Below, piece by piece: positions 18,112 to 25,977 of a DNA stretch of 64,000 nt. Below the pieces are notes generated by a model. The model saw only the letters and a list, made by a program, of their open reading frames with translations. It ran no database searches and was not told where the DNA came from. Numbering within the stretch: position 1 is the first letter of the stretch; every line of letters starts with the position of its first letter. The translations under genes were made by a program, and so were the position numbers. Source of the DNA: Hydrogenophilales bacterium 16-61-112 (GTDB taxonomy: Bacteria > Pseudomonadota > Gammaproteobacteria > Burkholderiales > Thiobacillaceae); NCBI GenBank assembly GCA_002257045.1, contig NCHD01000008.1, forward strand, positions 25,953 to 89,952, given 5' to 3'.

Positions 18112-18746
18112 GCCTGACAAAGTACGCGGCGCAGACTGTCCTGGGCGCGCTTGAGATGCGATTTAACGGTGCCGAGCGGCAGGCCGGTCTGGTTGCTGAT
18201 TTCCTGGTGCGATAAGTCCTTGTAGAACGCCAGCGCCACCAGCTGGCGCTGCACCGGACTCAAGGTGGCCAGCGCCTGGCCGAGGCCTGTGTTCTGCTCG
18301 CTTTGCAGCAGATGGTCGAGCGGCGAGCCGTCCGGGCAGGCGGTAAACTCCAGGTGAATCTCCGGCTCGGCGCAACTGCTGGCGCGGTCGAGCCGGCGCA
18401 GCGTGTCGAGCGCGCGGCTGCGTGCCATCACCATCAGCCAGGCCATCGGCCCGCCGCGCTGCGTGTCGTAGCGGCTCGCTTCGCGCCAGCCTTGCCAGAA
18501 GGTTTCGACGCACACTTCTTCGGCCAGTTCACGCCGTCCGGTGATTTTCAGCGCCAGTCCGTACACCCGCGACAGGGTCGCATCGTAGAAGCGCCCGAGC
18601 GCGGCTTCGTCGCCCGCCGCCATGCGCTGGATCAGCTCGGTCAGCAGGACGTTCTGTAGCGTTTCAGCAGGTGGCAGGTGGGCGTTCATGCGGGCGAGTA
18701 TAGCGCCCGGACGAAACAGGTTTAACGGCGGATTCATGCCAGTCAT
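18108..18746 (-). CDS. ECF-type sigma-70 family RNA polymerase sigma factor
   Basis: This 212-residue protein has region 2 (LGRFYDATLSRVYGLALKITG, RRELAEEVCVETFWQGW) and region 4 (LSPVQRQLVALAFYKDLSHQEISNQTGLPLGTVKSHLKRA). It is the first gene of the run sigma-cupin-hydrolase-DUF4331-TPR-PEP-CTERM. The ATG at 18746 has GGAGG 5 bases before it, a better start than the internal ATG at 18689. It probably drives its own operon and perhaps the divergent DUF4394 gene. The inducing signal is unknown; related sigma-ChrR pairs respond to singlet oxygen or oxidative stress. Confidence 0.88.
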   Translation of the reverse strand: MTGMNPPLNLFRPGAILARMNAHLPPAETLQNVLLTELIQRMAAGDEAALGRFYDATLSRVYGLALKITGRRELAEEVCVETFWQGWREASRYDTQRGGPMAWLMVMARSRALDTLRRLDRASSCAEPEIHLEFTACPDGSPLDHLLQSEQNTGLGQALATLSPVQRQLVALAFYKDLSHQEISNQTGLPLGTVKSHLKRAQDSLRRVLCQA

Positions 18747-18793
18747 GCTGGCCTCCAGGTGGACGTGTTCCTAGCTTTACGCAGGCAATTGCG

Positions 18794-18834
18794 AAACGGA
18801 TGCAGGGCTTTTTTGCGCCTGGCTGCATCCGTTT
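18794..18834. promoter_or_regulatory. Inverted repeat between ECF sigma gene and DUF4394 gene
   Basis: Two 12-base arms, AAACGGATGCAG at 18794-18805 and its complement at 18823-18834, enclose 17 bases that include six T residues. It lies in the divergent region between 18746 and 18930. It could be an operator shared by both genes or a leader hairpin of the plus-strand transcript. No matching motif elsewhere was identified by eye. Confidence 0.4.
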
Positions 18835-18929
18835 GCGTGGCTGCCGCGTATTGGAGAGTGGAGCAGCAAGGCATGCATCACTGCTCCACCCGATACCCCC
18901 GCTTATTCATCCCCATTCAGGAGCGCATC

Positions 18930-19838
18930 ATGAAACGCAAGCAAAAAATGGCCGGCACGCTGGCAATCCTCTCGCTGGCGCTGGCCGCAGGCAGCGCGCA
19001 GGCCGTCTCGCTGGTCGGCCTGACCACCGACAATCGCTTGACCGTGTTCGACAGCACGACCCCGGCCATGACGAGCCCGTATCTGGCGATCACCGGCGTC
19101 ACCGCAGGCGCGCGCATCGTCGGCATCGACACCCGTCCGGGCGACAACCAGATTTACGGCGTCGGCACCGACAACCTGCTGTACACCCTCGACGCCGCAA
19201 CTGGCGTGGCCACGCAAAAAGCCACGCTGACCGGCGCGACGATCATGTCCAGCCTGTCTTACGGCATCGACTTCAACCCGGTGGCCGACGCCGCGGGCGG
19301 CGCATCGCTGCGGCTGGTGACGTCTGCGGGCAACAACTATGCGATCAATGCCAATACCGGTGTGATCGGCAATACCGCCAACATGCTGCCGGGCGGCATT
19401 GGTATCGGCGGCGTGGCCTACACCAATTCGGTGGCAAGCCCGGCGCCAGCCAGCACCGGCCTGTATTACATTGATTACACCAACGACCTGCTGTTGCTGG
19501 CGCCGACCGGGTTCAATGCGCCGGCCATCCAGGTCGTCGGCTCGTTGGGAATGGACAGCATCGGCGCATTCGGCTTCGAAATTCTTGCCGACGGCAGCGC
19601 ATTTGCCACCCTGACCAGCGGCGTCAGCGGGCAAAGCGGGCTTTACCGTATCAATCTCGCAAACGGTTCCGCCACGCTGCTGGGAGGCTTCGGCGCCGCC
19701 TCTCCCTTGCTGGCCGGTCTGACTGCTGCGCCGATGGCGACCCCGGTGCCGGAAGCCGATACCTACGCCCTGTTGCTGGCAGGGCTGGGCGTGGTTGCGC
19801 TGGCGGTGCGTCGTCGCGGCCGCCTGCAAGCAGCCTGA
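18930..19838 (+). CDS. DUF4394 protein with PEP-CTERM-like sorting tail
   Basis: This 302-residue protein has a signal peptide (cleavage near AQA-VS) and a DUF4394 body with blocks LVGLTTDNRLTVFDS, RIVGIDTRPGDNQIYGVG and YGIDFNPVADA, predicted to fold as a propeller. It ends in a PEP-CTERM-like tail, TPVPEADTYALLLAGL, then RRRGR. The tail reads PEAD rather than the commoner PEP, a known variant. The ATG at 18930 has AGGAG at 18919-18923; the frame upstream of it has no support. It is divergent from the ECF sigma gene and ends at a clear terminator. Confidence 0.85.
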   Translation: MKRKQKMAGTLAILSLALAAGSAQAVSLVGLTTDNRLTVFDSTTPAMTSPYLAITGVTAGARIVGIDTRPGDNQIYGVGTDNLLYTLDAATGVATQKATLTGATIMSSLSYGIDFNPVADAAGGASLRLVTSAGNNYAINANTGVIGNTANMLPGGIGIGGVAYTNSVASPAPASTGLYYIDYTNDLLLLAPTGFNAPAIQVVGSLGMDSIGAFGFEILADGSAFATLTSGVSGQSGLYRINLANGSATLLGGFGAASPLLAGLTAAPMATPVPEADTYALLLAGLGVVALAVRRRGRLQAA

Positions 19839-19867
19839 ACGAACCGGCATTCACGGCCGGAACGACA

Positions 19868-19895
19868 ACGGCGCACCTCGGTGCGCCGTTTTTTT
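19868..19895 (+). terminator. Intrinsic terminator after DUF4394 gene
   Basis: A near-perfect hairpin (ACGGCGCAC, loop CTCG, GTGCGCCGT) is followed by a run of seven T residues. It lies 30 bp after the DUF4394 stop. Confidence 0.85.
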
Positions 19896-19902
19896 GCCTG
19901 CT

Positions 19903-20322
19903 TCAGTGCAGCGCCTGCGAAGCGGTGCGCGCGGTCGGCGCCCCGCCCACCTGCAAGGGCGAGGCATGGTGCAGCACCATGCGCCAGCCGTCGGCTTCGC
20001 GGTGGTAGACATTGGTCGCCAGAATCGGCGCGCGCGGTTCGCTTTCGAGGCCGATGAACAGGTATTCGCGCACGATGCGTATGAGGCTGTCGGCCTCACG
20101 TATTTCATGCGCCAGATCGACCTGCACGCGAAATGATCCGGCCGCCTCGAACATGCTGCGCCAGCCAGCCGCCACGGCTGCGCGGCCATTCAGCGGCGCC
20201 ACCAGCGGGTGGATGCAGGCGATGGATTCGCGGTCGGACCAGACCGCCATCATGGCGTCGAGGTCGCGGGCTTCAAACGCCCTGTAGAAAGCGGTTTCGG
20301 CAGATTCCGGGGTGTCGAACAT
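19903..20322 (-). CDS. NTF2-like/SnoaL-type small protein
   Basis: This 139-residue protein has the NTF2-like pattern: AETAFYRAFEARDLDAMMAVWSD, IHPLVAPLNGRAAVAAGW and DGWRMVLHHASPL. Related proteins bind small ligands or act as ketosteroid-isomerase-like enzymes; no clear catalytic set is seen. I chose the ATG at 20322 because the family pattern begins there. The frame is open further upstream, but that extension overlaps the start of the divergent BcsA-like gene. Standalone gene; role unknown. Confidence 0.75.
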   Translation of the reverse strand: MFDTPESAETAFYRAFEARDLDAMMAVWSDRESIACIHPLVAPLNGRAAVAAGWRSMFEAAGSFRVQVDLAHEIREADSLIRIVREYLFIGLESEPRAPILATNVYHREADGWRMVLHHASPLQVGGAPTARTASQALH

Positions 20323-20425
20323 AGGGGATGTGCGCCGTATCAAATGGGGTTGCGGGAGGGAGGCTTGAGTTGGCCCGGATTTTGCAGTTAAGGCTTGCAA
20401 ACCTCTCTGGGTCAACGCTCTCTGT

Positions 20426-22633
20426 ATGAAACCTGAATATCGCTCACTCCATCGCGCCCGGCAAGCAGTCATTCTGCTGTTTCTGGTTTGCGGCGTGTGG
20501 TACCTGAACTGGCGGCTGGGCAGCTTCAACGCTGCTCACCCGGTTTTCTCGGCCCTGCTTTACGGCGCCGAACTGTTCGGCTTTCTGACGGCCTGCCTCA
20601 ATGTGTTCATGACCTGGCGGCTGTCGGTGCGCGTGCCGCCGCAGCCCGCCGCGGGCCTGAAGGTCGATGTCTTCATCCCGACCTACAACGAGGACGTCGA
20701 CCTGGTACGGCGCACCGCGATGGCGGCGCAGGCGATGGATTATCCGCACGAAACATGGATTCTCGACGATGGCAATCGCGAAGCGATGCGCGACCTGGCG
20801 CACAGGCTGGGGCTGCGTTATCTCGCCCGCACCGACAATACGCATGCCAAGGCAGGCAACCTCAATCACGCGCTGCCGCACAGCACGGCCGACCTGATCG
20901 CCACGTTCGATGCCGACCACGCGCCACGGCGCGATTTCCTGACCCAAACCCTGGGCTACTTTGCCGATCCGCTGGTGGCGTTCGTGCAGACGCCGCAGGA
21001 CTTCTACAACCTGGACTCGTACCAGAACCGCACCGATGCCGGTAGCCGCGTGGCATGGTCCGAGCAGTCGCTGTTCTTCCGCGTGATCCAGCGCGGCAAG
21101 GATTACTGGAACGCTGCGTTCTACTGCGGCAGTTGCGCAGTGATCCGTCGCCAGTCGCTCGACTTGATCGGCGGCTTCGCCACCGGCACGGTGACGGAAG
21201 ATATCCACACCAGCCTGCTGCTGCATAAAAAGGGCTTGCGTTCGGTGTACCACGATGAGTCGCTGGCGTATGGCGTGGCGCCGGCCAGGATCGAGCCTTT
21301 CCTCAAGCAGCGCGTGCGCTGGGGCGTCGGCGCGATGAACGTGTGGCGCAAGGAAGGCATCCTGTTTGCGCGCGGGCTGACGCTGGCGCAGCGGCTGAAC
21401 TATCTGGCCACGGTGCTGGCTTACTTTGACGGCTGGCAAAAGGCGTTTTTCTACTTTGCACCGGTCTATGTGCTGATGGCGGGCGCCATGCCGGTCGACG
21501 CCAATGGCTGGACCTTCCTGCTGCATTTCGCACCGTATTACCTGCTCAACTTTCTGGCGTTCGAGGAGATTTCGCGTGGCTATGGCCGCAGCGTGCTGAT
21601 CGAGCAATACAACATGGCGCGCTTCGCCAGTTTTGCCTGGTCGACGCTGGGGGTGTTCAGGTTGCGCACCCGGTTCGGGGTGACCGCCAAGCATCTGGAG
21701 ACGCGTACCTCCAGCCTCGGCTTTCTGCTGCCGCAACTGGCGGTGGTGAGTCTCAATGTGCTGGCGATTCCGGTCGGAATTGCGTTGTTCTTCGCCCAGG
21801 GCCATCTGCCCGCAGATGGCATGTGGGCCAATGTGGTGTGGGCGGCGATCAACACCTGGCTGGCGGTGCTGGTGGTGAGCTTCACGCGGGCGCGCAGCAT
21901 CAACCGGCGCAACGATTACCGCTTCGCCATGCCACTGGTTGCGCGCCTTGACGGCGTGCTGGGAACGGTCGACGACCTGTCGCCCAACGGCCTCAAGTTC
22001 TATGGTTTGCTGCAGCCGGTTGCAGCCCGCGACGTGCTGCCGGTTACGCTTTATTTGCCGGACGGAGTGCTCGACGCCATGCTCGACATTCGCAAGCTGG
22101 AGCAGAGCCAGGTAGGCGATGAGATCTACACCCGTTCGCTCGGCGGCGTGTTCCAGAACCTGTCGCAAGCATCGATTCAGCGCATCGAGCAGTTTTTGTA
22201 CGGCACCGATGCGCAATGGCGGGTCAACCGTTATCGAGATGACAGCCTGACGCCCCTGCAACGCCTGGGACTGATCAACAAGCCGCTGCCGCTGCCCTTG
22301 CAGCCTGGCCACTGGACGGGGTGCGAGGTGGTGAATGATTCGGCCAGCGCACCGCTCATTCAGGTCGGTCTGGTCGATGCGGCCCCCGAAAACGGCGAGA
22401 TCCGGCTGCTGGTCGACCGGCCGTTGAGCGCCGACCGTTACTATCGGATCCAGGCGCACAGCCGCGCCGGGCTGCGTACCCTGCAGGCCGTATCGGGCTC
22501 CCATGAAACGATTCTCACCGGGCTGGGCAACCTGTATTTATATCGGATGGTCTTGCTGAGGCAGTCAGCGGCGACAGAGGGGGTCTCGCTGCCAGCCGAT
22601 GCGCCGCAGACCGACGTGGCGATTGCCGCATGA
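20426..22633 (+). CDS. Cellulose-synthase-like glycosyltransferase (BcsA type) with PilZ domain
   Basis: This 735-residue membrane protein has the processive GT2 set: DDG (D114-D115), DAD (D162, D164), TED (D259) and QRVRW (Q295-W299). Two membrane segments precede the catalytic domain and about five follow it. A PilZ domain follows, with RNDYR (R495-R499) and DLSPNG (D517, S519, G522), the RxxxR and DxSxxG parts of a cyclic-di-GMP site. It should synthesise a beta-linked glucan or related polymer under cyclic-di-GMP control. A BcsS gene follows 43 bp on. No bcsB, bcsC or bcsZ is present here, so export may use other proteins or distant genes. Confidence 0.88.
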   Translation: MKPEYRSLHRARQAVILLFLVCGVWYLNWRLGSFNAAHPVFSALLYGAELFGFLTACLNVFMTWRLSVRVPPQPAAGLKVDVFIPTYNEDVDLVRRTAMAAQAMDYPHETWILDDGNREAMRDLAHRLGLRYLARTDNTHAKAGNLNHALPHSTADLIATFDADHAPRRDFLTQTLGYFADPLVAFVQTPQDFYNLDSYQNRTDAGSRVAWSEQSLFFRVIQRGKDYWNAAFYCGSCAVIRRQSLDLIGGFATGTVTEDIHTSLLLHKKGLRSVYHDESLAYGVAPARIEPFLKQRVRWGVGAMNVWRKEGILFARGLTLAQRLNYLATVLAYFDGWQKAFFYFAPVYVLMAGAMPVDANGWTFLLHFAPYYLLNFLAFEEISRGYGRSVLIEQYNMARFASFAWSTLGVFRLRTRFGVTAKHLETRTSSLGFLLPQLAVVSLNVLAIPVGIALFFAQGHLPADGMWANVVWAAINTWLAVLVVSFTRARSINRRNDYRFAMPLVARLDGVLGTVDDLSPNGLKFYGLLQPVAARDVLPVTLYLPDGVLDAMLDIRKLEQSQVGDEIYTRSLGGVFQNLSQASIQRIEQFLYGTDAQWRVNRYRDDSLTPLQRLGLINKPLPLPLQPGHWTGCEVVNDSASAPLIQVGLVDAAPENGEIRLLVDRPLSADRYYRIQAHSRAGLRTLQAVSGSHETILTGLGNLYLYRMVLLRQSAATEGVSLPADAPQTDVAIAA

Positions 22634-22676
22634 TGGCCGGCGCGATCCAACCCCTGCACAGGAAGGCAGAAAAATC

Positions 22677-23378
22677 ATGAAACGCACACGACAGACAGCA
22701 GGGCTACTGGGGATGGCGCTGGGCGCGCTGTGGAGCGTGCCGGCGCAGGGCGGCGTTGCCCTGACCGGCCTGGAAGCCAGCCGCGATAACCGTTCGGCCT
22801 ATCTGGGCGTGGTGCTGCCGCTGTCCGGGCAGTCGCTGGGGCAGGGCTTCGTGCAGCGTTACTGGCTTGACTACACCGGCTACCAGTACGAAAAACAGCC
22901 GTTTCAAACCATCCAGGTGGACGTCGCTGCGGTCGAAGCCGCGCTGGGTTACCAGCACAGCTCGGCAGGCAGCTGGTGGGCGGCTTATCTGGGCGCGCAC
23001 TATTCCGATACGCACCTGAGTCCGGCCGATCCGGATAACACCAACCAGGGCAAGCAGTTGCGCGCCAAGCTGCAATTCGAGGGCGAGACCGATCTTGCCG
23101 CAGGCTGGCGCGTCAATGGCATCGTGAGTCATCTGGTGGGGGACTTCAATTACTGGACGCGCCTGCGTGTACAGACCACGCTGGCGAACCGGCTGCATGT
23201 CGGCCCTGAGCTGGTGGTGCAGGGCGATGCGTATTACGACGCGTACAAGCTGGGGCTGTTCGTGGGGAATATCCCGCTGGGCAGGCACAGCGCCTTTACC
23301 CTCAAGGGCGGGATAAGTCAGACGCTGAAGGAAACTGCTTCGCTGTATCTGGGGACCGAGTTCTACATTCCGTTTTAA
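22677..23378 (+). CDS. BcsS-like cellulose biosynthesis accessory protein
   Basis: This 233-residue protein has a signal peptide (cleavage near AQG-GV). Its repeated amphipathic beta strands end in an aromatic residue (final YIPF), fitting a small outer-membrane barrel. Blocks such as FVQRYWLDYTGYQY and FEGETDLAAGW match my memory of the BcsS family found in bcs loci. The ATG at 22677 has AGGAAGG at 22660-22666. It sits behind the BcsA-like gene and probably helps the polymer leave the cell. Family assignment is from pattern memory, so moderate. Confidence 0.68.
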   Translation: MKRTRQTAGLLGMALGALWSVPAQGGVALTGLEASRDNRSAYLGVVLPLSGQSLGQGFVQRYWLDYTGYQYEKQPFQTIQVDVAAVEAALGYQHSSAGSWWAAYLGAHYSDTHLSPADPDNTNQGKQLRAKLQFEGETDLAAGWRVNGIVSHLVGDFNYWTRLRVQTTLANRLHVGPELVVQGDAYYDAYKLGLFVGNIPLGRHSAFTLKGGISQTLKETASLYLGTEFYIPF

Positions 23379-23445
23379 GTCCTGCGAAAGGGGGCCGGGT
23401 GTTGTGATTTCGGCGCTTTCGGCAACCTGCCCGTTGCCGGCAGGC

Positions 23446-23478
23446 AAAAAAAGGGGCGGCCAGAGGCCGCCCCTTTTT
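23446..23478. terminator. Bidirectional terminator between bcsS-like gene and PEP-CTERM pseudogene
   Basis: An 8-bp perfect stem (GGGGCGGC at 23453-23460 and GCCGCCCC at 23466-23473) has seven A before it and five T after it. It can therefore end transcription from either side. It lies between converging genes. Confidence 0.85.
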
Positions 23479-23493
23479 GGTGGGTTGTACCGT

Positions 23494-24217
23494 TCAGGAC
23501 GTCTTCACCCGGCGGCGTGCACCCCAGGCCACGGCCAGCATGCCCAAGGCCAGCATTGGCGCCACGCCGGGCTCCGGCACCATCGATACGTGCACGTTGT
23601 CGAGGCCCCAGCTTTCGTCGTCCATCGCCTGCAATCCGTAGCCGCTGAAATCGAGCGTGAGCTGGTCGGCGCTGTGGGCGAAGGTGTAACGCAGCGTGTA
23701 GACCGAGTCCATCACCTGCGGCGCGGCAAGAATGCTGGCGGGAACCACGTAGCCGAGCGAATAGGTTTCGGCCGCACCGGTGAGCTGCGGGTTGATGGCC
23801 GCCGGACCGAAGGTCTGGCCTGCCGTATTGCCGTTGCTGAAGGTCGCGTCCAGCAACACCGGGCCGTTGCCGACCGCGACCTTGAAGCTGTCGTTGCCGA
23901 AGTCGGACGTCGGACGCGGTCCCGATAGAACTGCCGTCCCAGGTGCGGATCAGGTAGAGATCGAAACTCAGCGTCAGGGCGCTGTGCGGGGTCAGGCCGG
24001 ACAGGTTGAGCGAGACGGTGTCATTGCCGAATTCACCCAGAAAACTGCGCGCTCCGAACGGGTAGGGCGTGGGTGTGTTTTGCAATGTGCTGTGCGACCA
24101 CTCGTTGCCAACGCTCGATTGAAAGTCGTTGGCATAGACGGCCACGGCCTGCGATGCAGTGGCGGTGAGCATCAGGGCGGTGAACAGCAGGGGCGGGGTG
24201 AGTGTATGCAGTTTCAT
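23494..24217 (-). pseudogene. Frameshifted PEP-CTERM protein gene
   Basis: The N-terminal half reads in one frame from the ATG at 24217: signal peptide, then VYANDFQSSVGNEWSHS and SFDLYLIRTWDGSS. The C-terminal half reads in another frame: SDFGNDSFKVAVGNGPVLLDATFS, then LDNVHVSMVPEPGVAP, a hydrophobic helix and RRRVKTS. The two halves join near 23915-23930, where one extra base appears to have been gained. Joined, they would give a normal-looking PEP-CTERM protein of about 240 residues. A sequencing error in the GGGACC run is possible. As read, the protein would lose its sorting tail. Confidence 0.75.
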
Positions 24218-24373
24218 GGCGTGTTCTCGTTAGGGCTGATCAGGGAATCCACCTGACAAACAGCAATACTCGTGCCAGACACTTGGCTGACGGGTGCGGA
24301 ACGAGCCGGGCGAACGTGATTGCGCCCCGCCAGGCATTCCGCACGGAGGGGCGCAGGGACAACAACAGACGGG

Positions 24374-24577
24374 TTAGTGCGAGCTGCCGCTGGGCCTGCC
24401 TTTCAGGCGATAGAGCGTGCCGCAATACGGGCACAGCGCGTCGCCCCGCGCTTCGATCGGCAGATAGACACGCGGATGGGCGTTCCAGTCGGCGTGTTGC
24501 GGCATCGGGCAGTGCAGGGGCAAGTCGTCTTCGGTGACCTCGATGACGCGCTGGGTGTTGTCATGCAGCTCGCTCAT
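24374..24577 (-). CDS. Zinc-ribbon protein, zf-CHCC family
   Basis: This 67-residue protein has the CHCC zinc-finger pattern: LHCPMP, then HPRVYLPI and CPYCGTLYRL. The first Cys, the His and the CxxC would bind zinc. The domain is related to mitochondrial complex I subunit NDUFS6. The gene lies 11 bp after ilvE on the same strand, an arrangement I recall from betaproteobacteria. The reason for the link is unknown. Confidence 0.85.
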   Translation of the reverse strand: MSELHDNTQRVIEVTEDDLPLHCPMPQHADWNAHPRVYLPIEARGDALCPYCGTLYRLKGRPSGSSH

Positions 24578-24588
24578 GCCGCGCTCGC

Positions 24589-25512
24589 TTACTTGACGGG
24601 CGTGAGCCAGCCGGTATGGGCGGCCGCCCGGCCATGCACGCAGTCGAAATACATCGCCTGCAACTTCGCCGTCAGCGGGCCGCGCGTACCTTCGCCGATG
24701 GCGCGGTTGTCGAGTTCGCGGATCGGCGTGACTTCTGCCGCAGTGCCAGTGAAAAAGGCTTCGTCAGCGGAATACACCTCGTCGCGGGTGATGCGTTTTT
24801 CCACCAGCGGCAGGCCGATTTCGGCAGCCAGTTGAATGATGGTGTCACGCGTGATGCCTTCCAGCGCAGAGGTCAGATCCGGCGTGTAGAGTTTGCCGTT
24901 GCGGATGATGAAGACGTTTTCACCCGAGCCTTCGGCGACGAATCCATCGACATCCAGCAGCAGCGCCTCGTCGTAACCATCCATCTCGGCTTCTTTGTGC
25001 GCGAGAATGGAATTCATGTAGTTGCCGTTGGCCTTGGCCTTGCACATGGTGATGTTGACGTGGTGGCGCGAGAACGAACTGGTTTTGACACGGATGCCCT
25101 TGTCAAGCGCTTCCTGCCCCAGGTAGGTGCCCCACGGCCAGGCGGCGACGATGACGTGCACCGACAGGTTTTTCGCCGAAATGCCCATCGCTTCCGAGCC
25201 GAAAAACGCCATCGGGCGCAGGTAGCCGGATTCGAGCCCGTTTTCGCGCACGACGGTGCGCTGCGCTTCGGAAATCGTGGCCTTGTCGTACGGCAGTTTC
25301 ATGCCCAGGATGTGGGCGGAGCGGAACAGCCGGTCGGTGTGCTCCTGCAGGCGGAAAATCGCGGTGCCCTGTTCGGCCTTGTATGCGCGCACGCCTTCGA
25401 ACACGCCCATGCCGTAGTGCAGGGTGTGCGTGAGGACGTGGGTGGTGGCTTCGCGCCAGGGGACAAGCTTGCCGTCGTACCAGATGACGCCGTCGCGGTC
25501 GGCCATGGACAT
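24589..25512 (-). CDS. ilvE: Branched-chain amino-acid aminotransferase
   Basis: This 307-residue fold-type IV PLP enzyme transfers an amino group between glutamate and the branched-chain 2-oxo acids, the last step of Val, Leu and Ile synthesis. Family blocks include HYGMGVFEGVRAY, MCKAKANGNYMNS (catalytic Lys), EGSGENVFII and LEGITRDTI. A bacterial start at the ATG for MSMADRDGVIW fits the usual length. The genes for the earlier steps (ilvI, ilvH, ilvC) lie about 32 kb away in this window. It shares a strand with the DsrC-like gene upstream but is separated by about 130 bp. Confidence 0.95.
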   Translation of the reverse strand: MSMADRDGVIWYDGKLVPWREATTHVLTHTLHYGMGVFEGVRAYKAEQGTAIFRLQEHTDRLFRSAHILGMKLPYDKATISEAQRTVVRENGLESGYLRPMAFFGSEAMGISAKNLSVHVIVAAWPWGTYLGQEALDKGIRVKTSSFSRHHVNITMCKAKANGNYMNSILAHKEAEMDGYDEALLLDVDGFVAEGSGENVFIIRNGKLYTPDLTSALEGITRDTIIQLAAEIGLPLVEKRITRDEVYSADEAFFTGTAAEVTPIRELDNRAIGEGTRGPLTAKLQAMYFDCVHGRAAAHTGWLTPVK

Positions 25513-25646
25513 GATGGGGGTCTCGTAACATTGGGAAAAACCGGATTTTACCGGAATCCATGCGGAGCGAAGTGCGCCCGCATGATTCTGTCGTTAGGAA
25601 TTTCCACTGCCGAGGCCGCCCTGTCCGCAAGCTGCGACGGGATGCC

Positions 25647-25964
25647 TTACAGGTAGGCGCAGGCCTCTTCCCCGGGGTCGGGCAGGCCGGCCACGCGCCA
25701 CGCGCTGCGTGGATTGGGGAACAGGTGCTGCATGCAATCCGCGCTTTGACCCGTGAGGTGGCAGACGTGGCTGAGTGCGGTGACGCAGTCATGTTTGGCG
25801 TACTGGTCGCGCAGGGAGTGCAGCAGGCCGATCTGCAGGTCATTCAACTCGCCCAGGCCGTCGGTCTGGGCGATGCGGTCGGCAAGGGTCAGACTCCATG
25901 CATCGGGGTCGAGCAGGAATCCGTTGGCATCGAAAAGTGCGGAGTTGGGAGCCGGGGCGATCAT
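25647..25964 (-). CDS. DsrC/TusE-like protein with shifted single C-terminal cysteine
   Basis: This 105-residue protein follows the DsrC/TusE pattern: FDANGFLLDPDAW, a central helical region with LHSLRDQYAKH, then HLFPNPRSAWRVAGLPDP. DsrC ends in a flexible arm with a penultimate Cys and another Cys ten residues before; TusE keeps only the penultimate one. Here the arm reads GLPDPGEEACAYL: one Cys, two residues from the end, after a 2-3 residue insertion. The other Cys position is Trp. It may be a TusE-like sulfur carrier or a regulatory relative. The ATG at 25964 has AGGAG 5 bases before it. Confidence 0.8.
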   Translation of the reverse strand: MIAPAPNSALFDANGFLLDPDAWSLTLADRIAQTDGLGELNDLQIGLLHSLRDQYAKHDCVTALSHVCHLTGQSADCMQHLFPNPRSAWRVAGLPDPGEEACAYL

Positions 25965-25977
25965 GGCTACTCCTTGA

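Noticed and set aside
20444..22504. Long open frame (686 codons) antisense to the cellulose-synthase-like gene
   Set aside because: It has the Arg/His/Gln-rich make-up of an antisense shadow in GC-rich DNA and no family pattern. The plus-strand gene has a complete set of catalytic motifs.
12956..24217. Shared GAGRACAC-spacer-ATG leader of the PEP-CTERM, TPR and DUF4331 genes as a special regulatory signal
   Set aside because: The peroxiredoxin (51807) and the GGDEF-EAL gene (44941) have nearly the same leader, so it is a common ribosome-binding context in this genome.
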